Below are positions 9,605 to 15,668 of a DNA stretch of 15,668 nt, one piece after another. The first letter of the stretch is position 1; each line of letters begins with the position of its first letter. A program made the translations under genes and the position numbers. This stretch comes from Stramenopiles sp. TOSAG23-3 (Eukaryota; Sar), in the NCBI GenBank assembly GCA_900128585.1, contig LT642515.1, positions 1 through 15,668 of the forward strand. The letters run 5' to 3'. The notes under the pieces are model-generated. The model ran no database searches. It saw nothing but the letters and a program-made list of their open reading frames with translations, and was not told the origin of the DNA.

Positions 9605-9628
9605 TTCCGTCCGTCCGTCGGTCCGTCG
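9605..9628 (+). repeat. GTCC/GTCG short tandem repeat
   Basis: Imperfect repeats of CCGT, CCGT, CCGT, CGGT, CCGT form a GC-rich island in the AT-rich divergent region, about 150 bases upstream of the GAF gene start. It is likely a simple-sequence repeat. Confidence 0.6.
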
Positions 9629-9814
9629 ATTGTCAATTTCAAACACAAATATTACCAACCCCAAAAACCAAAACAAATACAAACGAAGAAGCAACACACT
9701 GAAACAAACAACAATTTAATTCTTCTTCAACCAATCATGATTCGTTCAACCCATTCTTCTTCTGTGAAATTCAAACATTTCAACTTCAATTTCAATCCTC
9801 CTTTTGATGATAAT

Positions 9815-9831
9815 AAAGAAAGAATTGAATT
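9815..9831 (+). repeat. 17-base direct repeat, copy 1
   Basis: AAAGAAAGAATTGAATT occurs here and again, without mismatch, at 10055-10071, 240 bases downstream, both inside the divergent promoter region. The sequence is AT-rich but not a simple repeat. Confidence 0.6.
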
Positions 9832-10054
9832 TAATTTTTTATTATTTTATTATTTTTTTTAAATTTCAAAAAATCGTAATAATTCTTAGTATACATAATT
9901 AATATACTTATATTTATTAAATCCCTATTATGTTTGTGATTTTTAAAATCTTCCGGATGATTGTTTGATTGTTGGTTGTTCTTCTTTACTATACCGGTCG
10001 GTGGTTCGGTTTTCTTTTTCATTGATTTGTTGTCTATATGATATAGTGATGGAC

Positions 10055-10071
10055 AAAGAAAGAATTGAATT
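10055..10071 (+). repeat. 17-base direct repeat, copy 2
   Basis: Exact second copy of AAAGAAAGAATTGAATT (first at 9815-9831). It is followed at once by a related GGATTGAATT, so the motif GAATTGAATTGGATTGAATT is itself a near tandem. It lies 140-156 bases before the MORN gene ATG. Confidence 0.6.
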
Positions 10072-10083
10072 GGATTGAATTAA

Positions 10084-10101
10084 ATGGAGGAGAAGAAATG
10101 A
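10084..10101 (+). promoter_or_regulatory. Five-codon upstream ORF (MEEKK) before the MORN gene
   Basis: ATG GAG GAG AAG AAA TGA with A at -3 and G at +4. If it is within the mRNA it would be met before the main start. Its stop overlaps the ATG of a second, longer upstream ORF at 10098 (sequence AAATGAGC). The transcription start is unknown. Confidence 0.3.
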
Positions 10102-10214
10102 GCAAAAAAGGTTTTGTGGTTGTGTGTTTCAACTTAACGTCGTGGATTTTTATCTGCTCCAAACTGTATTCATTTGGCTGGGTTGTTGGAGGGGGTGCGC
10201 GTTTTTCAGTATGA
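10098..10214 (+). promoter_or_regulatory. 38-codon upstream ORF overlapping the MORN start as ATGA
   Basis: An ATG at 10098 (A at -3) opens a 38-codon frame ending with TGA at 10212-10214; this stop overlaps the MORN start ATG at 10211-10213. The peptide is hydrophobic (MSKKGFVVVC then ...FGWVVGGGARFSV). The stop-start overlap would permit termination-coupled reinitiation. If transcription begins after 10098 the ORF is irrelevant. Confidence 0.35.
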
Positions 10215-12157
10215 GGGTTTCCTCGGTTGCCTTGTGGGTTTTGTTGTTGCAACTTGGGGTTCTACGTCCTGTCGTTCCGAAACCAGCGAAACGGGGAAAG
10301 AAGAAGATTAAATTTCGGTCCCTGCCGAAAGAAGGAAAGTGCACGGAGGGGAAGTGCATTGATTCGGTCGGAACGTGGACGTGGCCTACGGCGGACCAGT
10401 ACAAGGGTAACTTCGACGCTGATGGGGTGCGCAGTGGCCCGGGACTGTTTCAATGGAACCAAACGAAAGACATCTACGAAGGAACCTTCAAAAATGGCCT
10501 GCCCTCAGGTGTAGGTTTGTACATGTGGGGTACAGATACCCAACGATACATCGGGCAGTTTGAAAAGGGCCGCAAGAGTGGGCTCGGGGTGTACCGAAAT
10601 GTAGAAACAGGGGAAACGTACGCTGGCGAATTCAAGAACGGGTTGTTCTCGGGGTACGGGCGTTTAATTTTTGACAATGGAACTATCCTCGAAGGAAAGT
10701 TTTTGAAGGGGTGGCCGGATGGGGTAGGAAAACGCGCAGTGAGAAAGAAGCATAAAACGGGGGGGGAGAAAGAAAGCTTCCAAGAAACGGGCGTGTACTA
10801 CGGCCAATTCTCCCGTGGCCGACGGCATGGGTATGGAGTCTCGCTCGGCGACAACGATGCCACGCATTCGGGCCGTTTCAACGAAGGCGCGCCATTTCGG
10901 TATGCCGTGTACAAGACGGTCAACACGAGGGGGGGGGCGGGGGGGGAACAGGACTACAAAACGTACATGGGAACGTATTCCCACGGATTTCACGGCCACG
11001 CCGCATTGAACTTTACCGACTTGAGCGGCGAAGGGGAGGGGGAGGCTTACCACGTGTACTACGGGGAAGCTAGCAGTGGTATGTCAAACGGTTACGGTCA
11101 ATGGGAGTACTCCAATGGGGAAGTGTACATTGGAGAAACAAAAGATGGAATGCGGCATGGCCAAGGCGTTCTCACATCTTGGTATGGGGACCGGCTTTCT
11201 GGAAACTGGAGCCAAGATAGTTTCGTGTTCGGTACAAAATCGGGGCCAACGTATGCCATGGGGAGCTTTGCTGGAGAATTCAATGGCTCGGGGCAGTTCC
11301 AGTTCGGGAAAGCAGTGACCAGCGACGGAAATGTTTACGAAGGGGAGTATTATAGCGGTTCTCCGAGCGGCTTTGGTGTCGCAACAAGCATCGATGGAAC
11401 CAAGTACTGTGGCGAGTTCAAAACTGGGCAACGCGACGGTTATGGGGTGTTCTATGAAAAACGGGAGAGGGACGTTCCCACGGTACCGCCCGTTCCAGAT
11501 CGGGCGGAAAGCCAGTCTCAGACCATACCGTACTATGCCCCCCTGTATGCAGGGCTGTGGTACCAAAATAAATTCGTGGAGGTGACCGAACCCCGAGGTG
11601 AGGATGATGGCGCCGACGGCGGTGCGGGGCCTCTAGAAGGAGACGTGCAGGGCAAAACAGAAGATTTGAGTGCCAAAGACATAGCAGACATGAAGCAACG
11701 CGCCCACGATACTGGGTTTCAGGCGCAACAGATACAGCAACGATCCCGATCCCTGGCGACGGGCGCAATCGAGGCGAGCCGGCGAGCGCAGTACGTTGTT
11801 GCAAACAATGAGAGCAAGCTACACGTTGAGTTGGGCCGTAACATGTCACGGCTTGCAAAAATAAGCCACAGCCAAGCCAGCCAAGTGATGGCAAAGGCGG
11901 AAAAACAAATGAGTGTGATCGCAAAAGTAGTCCAGAGCGCGAAAAAAATCGAGCGAATGGTGGCAAAGGCCAGCAAACTGCTGACGAGAAAGCAGCGAGC
12001 AATGGAACGAAAGAAAAAGGCTCTTGAAAAGAAGCGCGAAGAAGAAGAATCTGAGAAAAAGGCGATTGAGGAAATGGGGAAAGAGGGGGTGAAGAAGCGA
12101 AAGAAAAACAAAATGAAGGGAAAACGAAAGAAACAGTCGGGGAAGAAGGCCCCGTAG
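10211..12157 (+). CDS. MORN-repeat protein with signal peptide and long helical lysine-rich tail
   Basis: The open frame begins upstream only with GTG (10124); the first ATG in frame is at 10211, giving 648 residues and an N-terminus that looks like a signal peptide or anchor (hydrophobic 6-18, then R-P-V-V-P and a basic stretch). MORN units Y-x-G-x-F-x-x-G-x-x-x-G-x-G start near 64, 89, 113, 137, 160, 197, 283, 306, 376 and 399, with weaker ones near 219, 252, 328, 351 and 446. After an acidic, glycine-rich hinge (458-482) comes a helical region (485-620) and a Lys-rich end (628-646). MORN arrays commonly form extended dimers at membranes or in cytoskeletal assemblies and are normally cytosolic. 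Seven N-x-S/T sequons (83, 156, 267, 332, 358, 533, 544) fit a luminal or extracellular protein. Two G runs are coding (near 10762 and 10929-10947) and keep frame. The function is unknown. Confidence 0.85.
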   Translation: MRVSSVALWVLLLQLGVLRPVVPKPAKRGKKKIKFRSLPKEGKCTEGKCIDSVGTWTWPTADQYKGNFDADGVRSGPGLFQWNQTKDIYEGTFKNGLPSGVGLYMWGTDTQRYIGQFEKGRKSGLGVYRNVETGETYAGEFKNGLFSGYGRLIFDNGTILEGKFLKGWPDGVGKRAVRKKHKTGGEKESFQETGVYYGQFSRGRRHGYGVSLGDNDATHSGRFNEGAPFRYAVYKTVNTRGGAGGEQDYKTYMGTYSHGFHGHAALNFTDLSGEGEGEAYHVYYGEASSGMSNGYGQWEYSNGEVYIGETKDGMRHGQGVLTSWYGDRLSGNWSQDSFVFGTKSGPTYAMGSFAGEFNGSGQFQFGKAVTSDGNVYEGEYYSGSPSGFGVATSIDGTKYCGEFKTGQRDGYGVFYEKRERDVPTVPPVPDRAESQSQTIPYYAPLYAGLWYQNKFVEVTEPRGEDDGADGGAGPLEGDVQGKTEDLSAKDIADMKQRAHDTGFQAQQIQQRSRSLATGAIEASRRAQYVVANNESKLHVELGRNMSRLAKISHSQASQVMAKAEKQMSVIAKVVQSAKKIERMVAKASKLLTRKQRAMERKKKALEKKREEEESEKKAIEEMGKEGVKKRKKNKMKGKRKKQSGKKAP

Positions 12158-12226
12158 ATTACGTTTGCGTTTCTCAGCCCCGCATAGTGTTTAACAACAT
12201 AAAAACTTAAGACACTTTTCTACTAG

Positions 12227-12241
12227 TGTTGTGTGTGTGTA
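12227..12241 (+). repeat. GT microsatellite in the MORN gene 3' region
   Basis: A short run of about five GT repeats ends in TGTAAAAAC, about 80 bases after the MORN stop. TGTAA is the polyadenylation signal of green algae, but it is not seen consistently after the other genes here, so I draw no lineage conclusion. Confidence 0.4.
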
Positions 12242-12309
12242 AAAACTTTTCTTCAGTGGCTCTTGCCTACCACGCGCACGCCGCAATCTCGGCCTCCATC
12301 CGCCCCCTA

Positions 12310-12864
12310 TTACGCCTGAAGGAGGTCGTAATCGTCCAGTCTATCGTTGTATTTGTCTACTGTACGTTTGACCTTGGAACTATCGACCCACGCAACGTGG
12401 TCCTCCATGCTTCGCGTCACTAAAAACCCTGGGTCTTTTACCGTCACAGGGCCGACGCGGAAGTGGCCGTGCTCGATAAACGTCACCGCCTCCTTCAACG
12501 TTTCGCAGAACTTTAAGCGCACTACCACTACGCTAAAGCGGCGCCGGCACAGCGCGGACGCCGGTAGCTTTTCACACACGCTCAGACTCTTCTTCGTCGT
12601 GGTCAGCCCCATAAAGTACAGCTTGTCCAGCAAAAAGTTGGTTATCTGAATGCGCTTTTCGTCCGCTTTGTCCATCGACTTTAGTTTGTTGACAAGCTTT
12701 GTTATCATACCGCACACTTTGTTGTACTCGTGATAGTCCTGCCGATTGTTTATGTGGTACCGTCGCATTACTTGTATCTCTCTCAAATTGTTTTCCCGCT
12801 GCCACAGAAAATCAACCTTTTTCAGAAGCTTTTTCTCATGATGCTTCAGTTTACGCATCGACAT
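12310..12864 (-). CDS. IMP3: U3 small nucleolar ribonucleoprotein IMP3
   Basis: IMP3 is part of the Mpp10-Imp3-Imp4 complex of the small-subunit processome; in the nucleolus it helps the U3 snoRNA pair with pre-rRNA for 18S maturation. The 184-residue product starts M-S-M-R-K-L-K-H-H-E-K-K-L-L-K-K-V-D-F-L, the family's hallmark beginning. It continues with R-R-Y and R-x-D-Y-x-x-Y-N (35-48), L-L-D-K-L-Y-x-M-G-L (78-87) and an S4 RNA-binding domain from about 107 (C-R-R-R) to 170, with E-H-G-H-x-R-V-G-P and the signature L-V-T-R-S-M-E-D-H-V-A-W-V-D-S-S-K (148-164). Length equals the human protein. The ATG at 12864 has A at -3 and is preferred to the ATG at 12858, which has weak context; the open frame further upstream starts only at GTG and reads as leader. 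It is convergent with the MORN gene, 152 bases away. Confidence 0.97.
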   Translation of the reverse strand: MSMRKLKHHEKKLLKKVDFLWQRENNLREIQVMRRYHINNRQDYHEYNKVCGMITKLVNKLKSMDKADEKRIQITNFLLDKLYFMGLTTTKKSLSVCEKLPASALCRRRFSVVVVRLKFCETLKEAVTFIEHGHFRVGPVTVKDPGFLVTRSMEDHVAWVDSSKVKRTVDKYNDRLDDYDLLQA

Positions 12865-13367
12865 GTTGCTGACTATAAAGGTGAAGGAAACGTATTTACA
12901 GACAATTGCTACCAAACGATAAAAAAAAACGACGACCTTGCTATTTGCGTAGAACGGCGAAGTACTTACAGAGTCTACGTATTTATCCTCACGACGACAA
13001 CAGTGGTAAAACCCTTCCAACACTATTCCTTCGTACTTATAAATTTAAACACAAACAATGGATCAATTTCGTTCCTCTTTTATTACCTCCCTCCTTCTGT
13101 TTCTACCTTTTACTTCCCGTTCACACACGTTACAATGTTTCCATTCACCATGTCATTCAATTCACTTTATTACTTCTTCCTTTCGGGCAAACAAAACAAA
13201 ACAAAACAAAACAATAATCGTCTTTTCTTCTTCTTTCTTCTTCGCGGAAAAATGTATATAATTTAAGGATATATGTTATATAAAATATATAAATACCATG
13301 TATTAAAAACTTAAATAGCCTTAATTTTAAATGGAAGGAAAGGCACCACAAATTGATGTATACATTA

Positions 13368-13408
13368 CACAGCATAAGAAACTTCCAAACTTACGTATTT
13401 ATGCTGTG
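13368..13408. repeat. 10-bp inverted repeat (CACAGCATAA / TTATGCTGTG)
   Basis: The arms at 13368-13377 and 13399-13408 are exact reverse complements with a 21-base loop. Another TGCTGTG lies at 13423-13429. Farther out, ATTAAAAACTT (13302-13312) and AAGTTTTAAT (13450-13459) are almost complementary, so the whole could be a small foldback element of about 160 bases; no target-site duplication is visible. Confidence 0.5.
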
Positions 13409-13479
13409 ACCTGTATGTTAAGTGCTGTGTCCATATAAATAGAGAATACAAGTTTTAATTTAGGAATATATATATAGAC

Positions 13480-13534
13480 ATAGCATTGTAGTTTAACCTA
13501 ATACATGGAATACCATTGTAGTAAAAGACCTAAT
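13480..13534 (+). repeat. Degenerate 30-base tandem repeat pair
   Basis: ATAGCATTGTAGTTTAACCT (13480) and ATACCATTGTAGTAAAAGAC (13510) are spaced 30 bases and both run into CCTAAT. A weaker relative, ATACCATGTATTAAAAACTT, is at about 13293. They do not code and have no recognised identity. Confidence 0.45.
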
Positions 13535-13635
13535 CCTAACCGTAGGTTCGAGGCTCTCTAAAAAAATCTTTCGAATAGTATACGATGAAATTGTACTTAA
13601 ATATTTTATTGACCTATATAATCCATAACAAACCT

Positions 13636-13677
13636 AAAAAAATTATTATCCAAAAATAAAAAAATTATCCAAAAATT
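13636..13677 (+). repeat. A-rich tandem repeat pair
   Basis: AAAAAAATTATTATCCAAAA (13636 on) is followed directly by AAAAAAATTATCCAAAAATT (13658 on), differing by a three-base TAT insertion. Low-complexity duplication. Confidence 0.5.
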
Positions 13678-13873
13678 CAAACCAATAATATTGTACATTA
13701 CTTATTAGATGATTAATAATAGAAATCAATACCAATTTAAGACTTAGTATTTTCTCAGTAAAAAACAACATAACATATCAAAACTTGAAAAGAAGTGGAA
13801 AAAAGATAATTTTTTTTAGAAAAGAAGTTTTATAAAAGAAGAAAAAGAAGTTTTAATGGATTTAAGTTTCTAA

Positions 13874-13966
13874 TTAATTAATACTAAATAGCAAAGGAGA
13901 AGAAGTCTAAAGACTGGCTTGGCTGGTTGGTGGTGTGACGAATGATAACTTAATTAATACTAAATA
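13874..13966 (+). repeat. 17-base direct repeat TTAATTAATACTAAATA
   Basis: Exact copies at 13874-13890 and 13950-13966 enclose about 59 bases that are richer in G (GGCTTGGCTGGTTGGTGG). The flanking repeats could be traces of an insertion or of replication slippage; the sequence is AT-rich, so chance is possible. Confidence 0.4.
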
Positions 13967-14007
13967 CAATGGAATATAAATAATGGATATTTATTGGATA
14001 TTTAGAT

Positions 14008-14025
14008 ATTATTATTATTATTATT
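14008..14025 (+). repeat. (ATT)6 microsatellite
   Basis: Six ATT units in the spacer upstream of the multi-pass protein gene, followed by GTTATTTTT. Confidence 0.8.
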
Positions 14026-14090
14026 GTTATTTTTAGTCTGGAATTTTTTATTAAACAAACTATTATATAACTAACACAACAAACAAAAAA

Positions 14091-14108
14091 GAAAGAAAGA
14101 AAGAAAGA
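14091..14108 (+). repeat. (GAAA)n microsatellite
   Basis: Four and a half GAAA units. A similar AAAGAAAGAA is found at the first bases of the window. It lies just before a possible upstream ORF at 14112. Confidence 0.8.
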
Positions 14109-14111
14109 ACA

Positions 14112-14186
14112 ATGGAGAAGAACAAGTATGTATATACCTCCGGATTCACAAGATCCAAAGTAAAAGTAAAAAATATAATTGATTAA
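14112..14186 (+). promoter_or_regulatory. Possible 24-codon upstream ORF of the multi-pass protein gene
   Basis: An ATG in good context (aacaATGG) opens 24 codons and a TAA, 93 bases before the main ATG. GTATGT at 14126-14131 inside it resembles a 5' splice site, so a leader intron is an alternative. Neither can be decided without transcript data. Confidence 0.25.
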
Positions 14187-14279
14187 ACGGGACGTTTTAT
14201 TGTTAATCTTTAGATATTTAAAACTATCACTAGAACAAAACCATTTTGCAACGAACTGAATCGTTTTGTAATCATCATC

Positions 14280-15668
14280 ATGGCGGAAGTGAAACCAAAA
14301 GAGCGGTCATTGGTAAGGAGGGCGTCCAAGGCACTGATTCGAAGGGCCTCGAAGAGTTTTCACGAATCGTCTGGTTTGGAGGACTTGGAAGCAACCATTG
14401 CGTCCCTGGGCGAAAGAACTGAGCTTTACAAACTCGACGGTGAGTACAACATTCACTTTCACAACGAAAAAGTTGAACAAGAGTTTCGCACGGAGTGGCG
14501 CAGGCTTGGTATTTTCCAAAGCATCGTTACGATTATTGTCCTTTTTATGGCGTGGAAAGCCGTCTCAATTAACACGGGGGTGCTGACCGACGCAGAAAAC
14601 TGGGGGACGACTGCTATAGTGATGGTGTTCGGCATTGCGATTCTTGTTTTGACAGTCGTCGCTCCAAATGTTGTTAAACGGCACTACGATACGATCGTTG
14701 TCTCGTACCTGACCCTCGAGTGCACCATCGTCATGATGCAACTCTTATTAATGTCACGGGGGACTATTGCGGACACTTTCTCGGACACTAACTTTGCCTG
14801 CCTGGCGCCGGCGTGTGAAGCGGTCTCGGGGAATCCGTCCGTAATCGTGATGAGTCTGCTGTTCATCGGGACGACGACGCTTCGACTACGGTTTGTGCCT
14901 GCAACAATGTTCTCCTTCATGGTCGTATTGGTAGAAGAAATCACGCTGAACATTGACGGGCAACCGGATGCCCTTGATATTATCAACCAAGTTATTGCCC
15001 TCCTTCTGGTCATCTACGAAGGTTTGCTCGCTGCCCATCAATTGGAAGTTACCCACCGCAAAATATTTGTACTGCAACGGTATGATCACAAGTCAAGCGA
15101 CCAAATTCATAATGAGATTGTCAGCAAAATATACCCGTGCTGCCCCAGAAAAAACATAAAGAACGGTTGCTTGAGGTTTAAGAGTAAAAAGGACGAGGAA
15201 AAGTTTCTCACTGAGCAATACGCTGTAAAGTTCGAAGAGGGCGTGGGGCTCTGGGGGCTTTGTACCGCCACCGTCATGACAGTGTTTTTCTACTTGCTTG
15301 AGCTTCCGGCTGCGGGTGGGCTAGAAATTCAAGTTGATGCCGGCCTGCGGGACTTTGGTTTGCCCGAAAACTCGGACTACGATTGGAGGCTGGACTATAC
15401 ATATAGTTTTATACCACTGTTTATTCTTCTGCCATTTCTACTTGCAGGAGCAGCGTTCGAAGCATACATTCAGAAGAAAGCGTTGCAAACGTACAAAAAG
15501 CGGAGCGCCAAAAGCAGGCGAGTCGGATTTCTGCTGTTTGCAGCTCTTCCTGTGTTTTTCGGGTTCATGTGGAACAATGCCGTGTCGGCAAATTACGGGA
15601 ACGCCTTAAATCACTTGTATGTGGATTCTCCCATGGAAAAGGCGAAATGTTTGTCCCAGAGCGATTGG
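14280..15668 (+). CDS. Multi-pass membrane protein, 3' end beyond the window
   Basis: From the ATG at 14280 (A at -3, G at +4) the frame stays open for 463 codons to the window edge, so the gene is partial. I do not recognise the family. A cytoplasmic-looking, basic N-terminus (R13, R14, R21, R22) precedes about eight hydrophobic segments at 77-97, 108-130, 138-158, 186-219 (possibly two), 232-252, 321-342, 374-396 and 413-431. A hydrophilic loop of about 65 residues (255-320) follows the fifth segment and begins L-E-x-x-x-R-x-x-F-x-L, similar to the signalling helix that follows membrane bundles in protist nucleotide cyclases; here, however, more membrane segments follow and no cyclase domain is seen. 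C-x5-C at 174/179 faces the opposite side and could form a disulfide. Transporter, channel or receptor-enzyme are all open; the missing 3' part would decide. Confidence 0.75.
   Translation, partial: MAEVKPKERSLVRRASKALIRRASKSFHESSGLEDLEATIASLGERTELYKLDGEYNIHFHNEKVEQEFRTEWRRLGIFQSIVTIIVLFMAWKAVSINTGVLTDAENWGTTAIVMVFGIAILVLTVVAPNVVKRHYDTIVVSYLTLECTIVMMQLLLMSRGTIADTFSDTNFACLAPACEAVSGNPSVIVMSLLFIGTTTLRLRFVPATMFSFMVVLVEEITLNIDGQPDALDIINQVIALLLVIYEGLLAAHQLEVTHRKIFVLQRYDHKSSDQIHNEIVSKIYPCCPRKNIKNGCLRFKSKKDEEKFLTEQYAVKFEEGVGLWGLCTATVMTVFFYLLELPAAGGLEIQVDAGLRDFGLPENSDYDWRLDYTYSFIPLFILLPFLLAGAAFEAYIQKKALQTYKKRSAKSRRVGFLLFAALPVFFGFMWNNAVSANYGNALNHLYVDSPMEKAKCLSQSDW

Larger units (their letters stand above)
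9457..10210. other. Divergent promoter region between the GAF and MORN genes
   Basis: This 754-base spacer separates two genes transcribed away from each other. From the GAF side it holds a GTCC-type microsatellite (9605-9628), a strikingly G-poor, C/A- then C/T-rich stretch (about 9636-9810), a T-rich block (9831-9860) and two copies of a 17-base direct repeat. Near the MORN gene are two short upstream ORFs. No TATA box can be chosen with confidence among the many AT runs. No protein gene or RNA gene is supported. Confidence 0.55.
12865..14279. other. 1.4-kb AT-rich divergent spacer with short repeats, no gene seen
   Basis: The spacer lies between the start of IMP3 (-) and that of the multi-pass protein gene (+). 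Open frames here start at non-ATG codons or consist of low-complexity Asn/Lys/Phe-rich sequence, and I reject them. It contains an inverted repeat (13368-13408), a degenerate 30-base tandem pair (13480-13534), an A-rich tandem pair (13636-13677), a 17-base direct repeat (13874-13890 and 13950-13966), (ATT)6 and (GAAA)n. No tRNA could be folded; a B-box-like GGTTCGAGG at 13545-13553 has no matching stem. Confidence 0.55.

Noticed and set aside
9581-9862. 93-codon open frame on + in the divergent spacer
   Set aside because: It starts with TTG, has Asn/Lys/Phe-rich low-complexity content and no domain-like pattern.
10124-10210. Upstream extension of the MORN protein by 29 residues
   Set aside because: The extension begins with GTG, not a normal eukaryotic start, and would hide the signal-like N-terminus that begins at the first ATG, 10211.
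12865-13023. Upstream extension of IMP3 by 53 residues
   Set aside because: It starts with GTG. The family begins at the M-x-R-K-L-K motif, and the product from 12864 has the family's usual length.
12730-13266. 178-codon open frame on + across the IMP3 start
   Set aside because: It overlaps the strongly conserved IMP3 start on the other strand, and its right part is low-complexity Phe/Asn/Lys sequence.
13481-13560. tRNA or tRNA-derived SINE suggested by TAGCATTGTAG and GGTTCGAGG (A-box and B-box-like)
   Set aside because: No T-arm stem forms around TTCGAGG, no acceptor stem could be found and no T run follows. The A-box match is poor.

Overview
The window is nuclear DNA of a compact, intron-poor unicellular eukaryote. 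The clearest proof is a complete IMP3 gene, encoding the S4-domain protein of the eukaryotic U3 snoRNP (184 residues). A methylthioadenosine nucleosidase closest in motif spacing to the plant-type enzymes hints at an alga or stramenopile-like protist, but the lineage cannot be fixed by reading alone. Coding regions have mixed base composition and are separated by strongly AT-rich, low-complexity spacers. No gene needs an intron to make sense. No prokaryotic operon logic, tRNA, rRNA, transposase or CRISPR array was seen.

Layout, left to right. On + are a small cysteine-rich type I membrane protein (132-680), a lysine-rich protein with degenerate EF-hand-like motifs (ATG at 1265, to 2752) and the nucleosidase with a mitochondrial-like leader (3099-4175). 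On - is a very large multi-GAF, coiled-coil protein (9456 down to 4560), whose reading frame is broken once by a run of ten G (minus strand) at 8362-8371. Removing one G gives a single frame of 1631 residues. On + is a MORN-repeat protein with a signal-peptide-like start (ATG at 10211, to 12157). On - and convergent with it is IMP3 (12864-12310). On +, starting at 14280 and still open at the window edge, is a multi-pass membrane protein of which 463 codons are visible.

The genes do not form an obvious pathway; they look like an ordinary stretch of a protist chromosome holding one ribosome-biogenesis gene, one methionine-salvage enzyme and several lineage-specific proteins. The most unusual items are the five-GAF array with no recognisable catalytic output and its G-run frame break, the apparently secreted MORN protein with seven N-glycosylation sequons and a 38-codon upstream ORF that overlaps its start as ATGA, the mitochondrial or intermembrane-space type leader on the nucleosidase, and the multi-pass protein at the right edge. 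The 1.4 kb spacer at 12865-14279 has no gene but holds short tandem repeats and an inverted repeat.
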